Source: Gymnogyps californianus
Lineage: Eukaryota; Chordata; Aves; Accipitriformes; Cathartidae
Direction: 5' to 3'
DNA length: 64,000 nucleotides
Assembly (NCBI RefSeq): GCF_018139145.2
Contig: NC_059471.1
Span: forward strand, 205,115,494 to 205,179,493
Within the stretch, counting starts at the first letter, position 1. Each line of letters opens with the position of its first letter. The notes beneath the pieces are model-generated. The model did not search any database. It saw nothing but the letters and a program-made list of their open reading frames with translations, and was not told the DNA's origin. Below, piece by piece: positions 60,201 to 64,000 of this stretch. A program made the translations under genes and the position numbers.

Positions 60201-61904
60201 CTATTTGACTCAGGATTTCTCTTGCGCCTGTATAGTTTGAGTGAACTCTGTGCAGAGTATGCATTCATTTTTCAGGAGCATATTTCAAATCATACTTCAT
60301 ATACTGCTATAATGAAAAACAGGTTTTATTGTATGCATTATTGTATGGAAAGTTGTATACCTAATATCGAAATACTCTTTTATAAAACACACTGGCATCT
60401 TTGCTATGTTTTCACTCTGACATCTTACTATTAAGGTACATATCTTAAGTGCTAAGCTCTTTGAAAATGTATATTAATACGAAAAATTTCTCTTCAGTGA
60501 CAGGTTATGGGGTAAAATTAGAAAGTTCTTTTTGTTTTTTTGCTATCAGCCATACCAGGTTTAAACTGTTGCCATTGGTGTATTATTGTGCAGTTATGAA
60601 AGTAATTACATTACAAGCATAAAGTTTTCCTCATATAAAAATTGCTTTAGGAAAAGTGATGCAGGGTTTTATTAACTGTGTTCCTTTCAGCTGGTTTCTT
60701 TTTCATACTTAGGACTGCACATTTTAAGTGTTGGATTTCGTATCAGATATTTATATTTCAGCATATGATGTAGTAATTCAGTTCTGCAATGATTATGGGT
60801 ATGGGATTTTTTAGTATGTAAATAATCCAGCTGTTTTATATAAAATTCTGCATATGCTCTTTGTCTTTGAGTCTTAAACGCATCTTATATTTTCAGATGG
60901 TTATAATATAATGCCTATTTGCTTCTATAGCAAAAAGACATTAAATTTTACCGTATTTTCCCTCATTTCATTTTACCAAGTTTCTTCTAAGATTAAACAT
61001 TAGCATTCTGTTGGCAGAAATACTGTTTGACACTTGATCATAAAAATGGCAGGTGAGGAGCTATGGCAGAAGCTTGCCAAATGTTATCTTCATTCAGTCT
61101 CTTACTTTTATGGCCTGAGATTGCTGTATCTAAGCTTATTTACCAGGACAAGACCTTTTTGGGATGCTATAATTTAATTTTTCAAAATGTTGCTTAGTGG
61201 TAGCAGTATATTTTAGAATATTTAACTGTATAAAATGAACTATCAGTATAGCTTTTATATTTTTTCTACCATAATACAACACATTGACTTTAATATTCTG
61301 AGATTAAAGATTTATAGATATATTTACCAAATTATACTAGTTAAATTAAAAAGACCTCTGAGGTAGAAACTACAAAAACTCTTCATAGGTAATTTAAAGT
61401 TGAATTTAAAAGCACTATATTTAATCTACAAAGCTTTAGTCCAAATTATATTGTCTCAAATAGGTTTAGGAGAGGTGTTTTAACAAGTGTTGGTTTAATA
61501 TAGGTGAAATGAAACTGCTGATAGTCCATGAGAAATCTTCAGTTTTGAAACATCCCTGTCATTCTCCATCATAGCTTGAATTTATGAGCTTTTAAGCAAA
61601 GCTGTCTTTTCATACTCTTTGTTAAGGCTGTTAATGAGAGTAATTATTGACATTCTGCTATAAAAGGTATGTGTAAACTCCTAAGAAAGAAGTATTTAAT
61701 TTGAAAATAGCTCTTTTTTTTAGGACAGGTGAATATGTATCATTTAATACAGCAGTGCTTCTTATTGAATAGCTCTTAATATCATGTATGTCTGTTTTTC
61801 TGACGTAGATTTTCCATTATGTAAATTTAGTTGATCTGGCAAGATGTGCTCAAGTTAGCCAAATGTGGATGCTACTAACTCAGAACAGTTCATTATGGAG
61901 TGAC
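30187..61904 (+). CDS. FBXL13: F-box and leucine-rich repeat protein 13 / dynein regulatory complex subunit 6, 5' part (8 coding exons)
   Basis: Subunit of the nexin-dynein regulatory complex of motile cilia, with an F-box and C-terminal leucine-rich repeats. Exons 30187-30261, 38005-38108, 40741-40834, 42207-42274, 43974-44128, 46722-46831, 48843-48938 and 61809-61904 join in consistent phase to 266 codons with no stop. Order: N-terminal region (MASLRTASPELRAYF; FLEEKLREIMEKGLDD); a helical, tryptophan-containing basic segment (WIKYTLLRK, VIIQKWSMWVQ, VVKAWHAEAH); then the F-box (ISHLPEKALLQ and IFHYVNLVDLARCAQV, ending LLTQNSSLW), split by a 12.9-kb intron. The leucine-rich repeats lie beyond the right edge, so the gene is partial by truncation of the window. 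It is divergent from ARMC10. Confidence 0.93.
32613..33771 (-). mobile_element. Large solo LTR (1.16 kb), antisense in FBXL13
   Basis: Starts TGTGGCAGGTTGACCC and ends AAACCCAATACA on the + strand, flanked by a perfect 5-bp duplication CAGGC (32608-32612 and 33772-33776). It carries the box CTCGTGGGTCGAGATAAGGA shared with the shorter LTR family. A minus-strand AATAAA lies at 32798-32803 and an A/T-rich TATTTAAG near 33590. The middle is a degenerate minisatellite (33029-33465). I recognise the type as an abundant bird LTR but not its exact library name. Confidence 0.85.
33029..33465. repeat. Degenerate minisatellite inside the large solo LTR
   Basis: About nine units of 41-60 bp, most beginning CTCCAGCGTGGG (variants CTCCAACG, CTTCAGCG, CTCTGATG, CTCCACCA, CTCACCAT). 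Each has a CCCAYGGG-like centre and a GTCCTTC or GCAGG tail. The open frames over it on both strands arise from the repeat. Confidence 0.8.
36192..36383 (-). mobile_element. CR1 LINE 3' end fragment
   Basis: AGAATCATAGAATGATAGAA followed by GGTTGGAAGGAACCTTCAAA and CCATCTAGTCCAACC is the reverse complement of the typical bird CR1 3' tail with its ATTCTATG-type end. It is 5'-truncated, non-coding and antisense to FBXL13. Confidence 0.92.
38005..38108 (+). CDS. FBXL13: FBXL13 second coding exon
   Basis: Acceptor GTTTCTTTTTGCAG, then VLLCGVIVMRPEDPLTFLEE, ending LDDVL plus TG of the Trp codon; donor GTACAT. The open frame continuing past 38108 is intronic. Confidence 0.92.
40741..40834 (+). CDS. 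FBXL13: FBXL13 third coding exon
   Basis: Acceptor CTTCTCTTTTAAAG, completes TGG (Trp) and reads YMCIDLSLHPKLKRISETYL to FGLDGEQL; donor CTG|GTAAAA, phase 0. Confidence 0.9.
42207..42274 (+). CDS. FBXL13: FBXL13 fourth coding exon
   Basis: Short 68-nt exon. Acceptor GGTTTGTTTAG, reads MTEELCAKAWDFYSRNLMKL then YF, ending GG|GTAAGT two bases into a Gly codon. Confidence 0.85.
42900..43150 (-). mobile_element. Diverged CR1 LINE fragment
   Basis: AGAATCACAGAATTGG at the left, then GGCAGTTTATTCCAGTACTT and ATATTTTCCTAATACCTGG resemble older CR1 3' regions in reverse. It is more decayed than the copy at 36192; edges are approximate. Confidence 0.6.
43974..44128 (+). CDS. FBXL13: FBXL13 fifth coding exon
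   Basis: Acceptor CTGTTTTAAAATTCAG. Reads GWIKYTLLRKNKRQKAKQKI, then ALAVVHYNIQ and VIIQKWSMWVQIHKEKM; donor ACAT|GTAAGT. It is basic and helical with spaced tryptophans. Confidence 0.87.
44129..48842 (+). other. FBXL13: FBXL13 introns 5 and 6 (44129-46721, 46832-48842)
   Basis: AT-rich with a short CTAT repeat near 44229-44252. A GC-richer stretch (about 47040-47760) may be old repeat DNA that I cannot classify; its open frames do not fit the gene. Confidence 0.7.
46722..46831 (+). CDS. FBXL13: FBXL13 sixth coding exon
   Basis: Acceptor TATGTATATTTTCAG; the split Leu codon is completed and it reads AVKRLQQIFNKIYLNAVV then KAWHAEAHSSSKTKAYFE; donor GAA|GTATGC, phase 0. It continues the tryptophan-containing helical segment. 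Confidence 0.88.
48843..48938 (+). CDS. FBXL13: FBXL13 seventh coding exon (F-box start)
   Basis: Acceptor CCATCTTTTTTCAG, 32 codons in phase 0, SLAKESQKGCFESNDL to RHKISHLPEKALLQ; donor CAG|GTTTGT. The LPEKALLQIF pattern across the splice is the F-box core. Another frame is also open here but does not join the neighbouring exons. Confidence 0.93.
50592..51189 (+). mobile_element. Solo LTR, ERVL-like family (copy 3), sense in FBXL13
   Basis: Starts TGTCCTGGTTTCAGCTGGG and ends GTTAAGCAACGACA. It has a TATA box (AGTATATAAATGGAGG near 50852) and the CTTATCTCAACCCATGGG box. It is the only family copy in the same direction as the host gene. It sits next to a TA-rich microsatellite, and I see no clear target duplication. 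Confidence 0.88.
52429..53018 (-). repeat. Provirus 3' LTR (complete, 590 bp)
   Basis: From TGTCATGGTTTCACCCC to GAAACCAGGACA on the + strand. In element orientation it has TATATAAACTGG as TATA box, an ATTAAA-type signal and a (TAA)n-rich stretch (about 52580-52620). Confidence 0.93.
53019..53032 (-). other. Provirus polypurine tract
   Basis: GTATCCACCCCTTA on the + strand reads TAAGGGGTGGATAC directly before the 3' LTR, the usual place for the plus-strand primer. Confidence 0.65.
53033..53544 (-). other. Provirus region between integrase and 3' LTR
   Basis: About 500 bases with no env-like reading frame: no signal peptide, no fusion or membrane segment. Absence of env is usual for ERVL. 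Confidence 0.6.
53545..54250 (-). pseudogene. Provirus integrase remnant
   Basis: Catalytic core with Asp in the IDYIT-like segment near 54190, Asp near 54015 (ESDNGTHF) and Glu near 53907 (ASGKIE), so all DDE residues are readable. A TGA at 53904-53902 follows directly after the core, and the C-terminal part (DKVPVVHIKNM, GCTWWVMRKDGE) continues in the same frame. The core frame differs from that of RNase H, so a frameshift lies between about 54443 and 54150. Confidence 0.85.
54443..54997 (-). pseudogene. Provirus RNase H remnant
   Basis: Acidic residues in the expected order: ALFTDES (Asp near 54865), SSEFAEVKDIQLA, LYTDSWMVANAL and HHVDAHVP. It is in the same frame as RT but separated from it by TAG at 55144-55142 and TGA at 55033-55031, and ends at TAG 54445-54443. 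Confidence 0.85.
55142..56300 (-). pseudogene. Provirus reverse transcriptase remnant
   Basis: RT motifs WRLTVDYRGLNEV (near 56095), LPQGWKHSP and catalytic YIDD (Asp pair at 55789-55784), followed by the HFLGIKW and TQAFLGVVGFWR thumb motifs. A single in-frame TGA at 55996-55994 cuts the enzyme between fingers and palm. Protease, RT and RNase H share one frame. Confidence 0.92.
56301..56728 (-). pseudogene. Provirus aspartic protease
   Basis: The active-site motif ALVDTGAQYT lies near 56620, with CILGVDYL as the second characteristic motif. This part is open from the gag stop through to RT, but the whole pro-pol frame is broken downstream. Confidence 0.85.
56729..57755 (-). pseudogene. Provirus gag remnant
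   Basis: Fragments in two frames. The segment ending at TAG 56731-56729 is basic and hydrophilic. Upstream segments include TTMERGIQYLRELAILEMIY and DEEAPTVDEMARQLWQYEE. There are a TAA at 57148-57146, a frame change near 57290 and a stop at 57566. The 5' end of gag, leader and primer binding site are missing. No CCHC zinc knuckle was seen. Gag is assigned from its position upstream of protease. Confidence 0.75.
57756..58161 (-). repeat. Provirus 5' LTR (inner part missing, 406 bp)
   Basis: Matches 52613-53018 of the 3' LTR but lacks the counterpart of 52429-52612 (about 184 bp, the downstream R/U5 part). It joins gag directly at an (ATAAT)-rich point. TATA box and U3 are retained. Confidence 0.9.
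61809..61904 (+). CDS. FBXL13: FBXL13 eighth coding exon (F-box end)
   Basis: Acceptor TTTTTCTGACGTAG, 32 codons in phase 0: IFHYVNLVDLARCAQVSQMW then MLLTQNSSLWSD; donor GAC|GTAAGT. This is the second half of the F-box, which binds Skp1 in the family. Confidence 0.94.
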
Positions 61905-64000
61905 GTAAGTAAGATAATCACTTTCAATATTTTATTTAAATTTTATTTATTTTAAAAAAGAGTGAGGCAAGGAGGTAGTTTACTTTAAGAATGCTAAATA
62001 TCTAGGCTATAAGTTTTATCCCAGAATATGACTTGGTCTGCTCAGCTACATGAATGAAAAAGAGCAGCAACTCAAATGAAGTTGTCTGTGGTATATCATT
62101 ATAAAATCAGTGGAACTGAAAGAGAATTGGCCACTAAGGCTTAGCTATAGCCCACTAAATTGAAACAGTTAAGTGAGGTATCTTAGGCTCCCTAGGTAAT
62201 CTAAACAGGTACTATATGACTGCTGTTGAAGGAGAACGTAAACTCAGTTACAGATACTCTGAGACTACTTGTATTTGCTCTAGAGAGACTCTTGTCATCC
62301 CTGGAACAAGTGGTGCAGACCAGCTCACTTCCATACTCATGAATTCTTAGAATTGTTGAGGTGGTCACTGTGTCTCCAGAGCACATGTCAGTGTCCAAGG
62401 TACTGCATTGTTTCTTCTACCTTAGCAGTCCAATTCCCTAGCACACACATTTCAGTCAACTTGCCTTCATTGTGTGACCATGCTAGCATGGCCTGTTTGG
62501 GGCCACACCTGAAATAGCTACTCTGTCTTTGCCTTGAACTTAAAAACACAATCACACTGCTCATTGCTATTGCCTTCATTAGTGCTCATGAGGCTTCATA
62601 TGTGAAGGACTACCTCAAGGCTCCCCAGTCCTTAGGCAGTGGCTTAAGACTAGCTGTGGCACCTCAGCCAGTATCACTGTTGCCTCTGTATCTTTGCCTC
62701 GCATATAGCCGTTTATCAGCAGTACAAAGAAAGATTAAGGCCAGATTTTTAAAAGTATGTGGGCATGTCAAACATGATTTAGTCAGATTTTAGACCCTCA
62801 AGTCTGAAATTACAATCCAAAATACCCTGTGCATCTTCTGCATAATCCTGGAGATGTCTAATCTGATAGACATCTCCTTTTTGGACCTAAAAGTTCATGA
62901 TGATGAAGGTGATCAAGGAGATGATTGTTCTCTTTTCTCCAAGAACTGCATGACCTGCGGAGCTTAGTGTGAGGAAGCAGAAGGGCTGCTCTGCAAGGGA
63001 AGGTGAGCTGGGAGCCAACGGTGCTAGAAGGGCAGGCAGGGGCAGTGCCCCACCACTGACAAGGGGCACAGTCCCACAGAACCTGAGCAAGAAGAGCAAA
63101 GCAGGTCCAGTGAGAGTAACCAGGGTCAGCCACCCACCAGAGACTGCCAGTAAGCCCTGTAGTGAAGAGGCATCTCCAAGGTCAAGTCAGGAAGTGAAGT
63201 CCATGAGTGAAGGTCAGGGTCAGCCAGACGGATGGCTGGACACAGACATGCCTAAGGTGTGGTTCAAGCAAAGACTCAGGGCAAGGGCATGAGCTTAAGG
63301 GCATCTCCTGAGCCAAGTGGGGAAACCCCTAATGAGGCTTCTCCAGCTCTTTCACACAATGAACTGTTTTCACAGCAGTCTTATCCAGGGTTACACTGCT
63401 ACACCATATAGGAGCTGACCTTGGACTCTGGTAGCTAAACCCCTAAAGAAGAGGTTGCAGAGCCTGTTGGTGAACTCAGGGCCCTAACACTAGGCACCTC
63501 TCTCCCACTTAAAGAGATCCATTTGGGATCCAGAAGGTGAAAGAGTTGTGCCTTGTGAGGCTGAGAAGAGACCTGAACTTGGGTCTCCCAAATATGCTGT
63601 TCTGTCCCCAGAGTGCGTCACAGGCTCTAGTTCCCAGATAGCTGGAGGTCTGTATCTGCCTTCCTGACTGAGGTAAAGAAGTTCTGGAGGGCTCAACAAC
63701 GCTGCTTACGTGTCCTACTGTCTGGTTCAAGGCAGCTGCCTGTTCTCTGTGTGAGTTTCTTTAAACTGACCTTCTGATGTGCTTAGCTGTCATGTGTATT
63801 TTGTGGAGTCTCTGCTCAGATTTGAGTTGTTGAATCTACCCTGGGCACCAAAACCTAAAAGACACTGCAGTGCCCAGCTTGTAGGTGCCTGGAGCCTTTA
63901 TTAGCTCTAGTCTTAAGTTACTGTGATGAATTCATGGTCTTAATGAAACTAGTATTAAAACTTCTGATAATTTTACTGCAAGAAGAACAAAATCCTAATA
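61905..64000 (+). other. FBXL13: FBXL13 intron 8, truncated by the window
   Basis: No further exon with F-box tail or leucine-rich repeat sequence is visible. From about 62580 the DNA is GC-richer with weak open frames on both strands, perhaps an old repeat. Confidence 0.6.

Larger units (their letters stand above)
48939..61808 (+). other. FBXL13: FBXL13 intron 7 (12.9 kb, splits the F-box)
   Basis: Contains a sense solo LTR (50592-51189) and an antisense ERVL-like provirus (52429-58161), together about half of the intron. The rest is AT-rich without recognised genes. Confidence 0.85.

Noticed and set aside
1..64000. CRISPR arrays, bacterial-type operons, tRNA or rRNA genes, nested LRRC17
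   Set aside because: None of these was seen. LRRC17, which sits in an FBXL13 intron in human, is not in the FBXL13 introns covered here; if conserved it would be to the right of the window.

Overview
The window is vertebrate nuclear DNA, most probably from a bird. Small exons with GT/AG borders are spread over long AT-rich introns. There are CR1-type LINE tails and several copies of an avian-type ERVL-like LTR family with TGTC...GACA termini. Bird as host is an inference from the repeats and from protein similarity. There are no bacterial operons, CRISPR arrays or phage genes. Nearly all long open frames outside the exons below are non-coding (introns, GC-rich promoters, a polypurine tract) or belong to a decayed provirus. 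|| Layout: (1) 1-17.9 kb holds NAPEPLD on the + strand, with four coding exons rebuilt here (394 codons plus stop) and two antisense solo LTRs, one upstream and one in intron 2. (2) 17.9-20.7 kb is the convergent intergenic stretch between NAPEPLD and ARMC10. (3) 20.7-29.3 kb holds ARMC10 on the - strand, with six coding exons rebuilt (308 codons plus stop); one of its introns carries a 1.23-kb almost pure polypurine/polypyrimidine tract. (4) 29.1-30.2 kb is a GC-rich head-to-head promoter region between ARMC10 and FBXL13. (5) 30.2-64 kb holds the 5' part of FBXL13 (DRC6) on the + strand, with eight coding exons (266 codons) ending inside the F-box region; the leucine-rich repeats lie beyond the right edge. 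Its introns carry a 1.16-kb solo LTR with a perfect 5-bp target duplication, two CR1 fragments, a sense solo LTR and a 5.7-kb antisense ERVL-like provirus with a perfect 5-bp target duplication. || The order and orientation (NAPEPLD and ARMC10 tail to tail, ARMC10 and FBXL13 head to head) match the arrangement I know from human 7q22, so this is conserved synteny. The three host genes do unrelated jobs: N-acylethanolamine lipid synthesis, mitochondrial dynamics, and the motile-cilium nexin-dynein regulatory complex. They do not form a pathway. I found no credible new defence or enzymatic system. The most unusual items are the polypurine tract, the provirus structure (5' LTR lacking its internal third; a single in-frame TAG between gag and pro-pol), the internal minisatellite in the large solo LTR, and possible CTCF and RFX sites.
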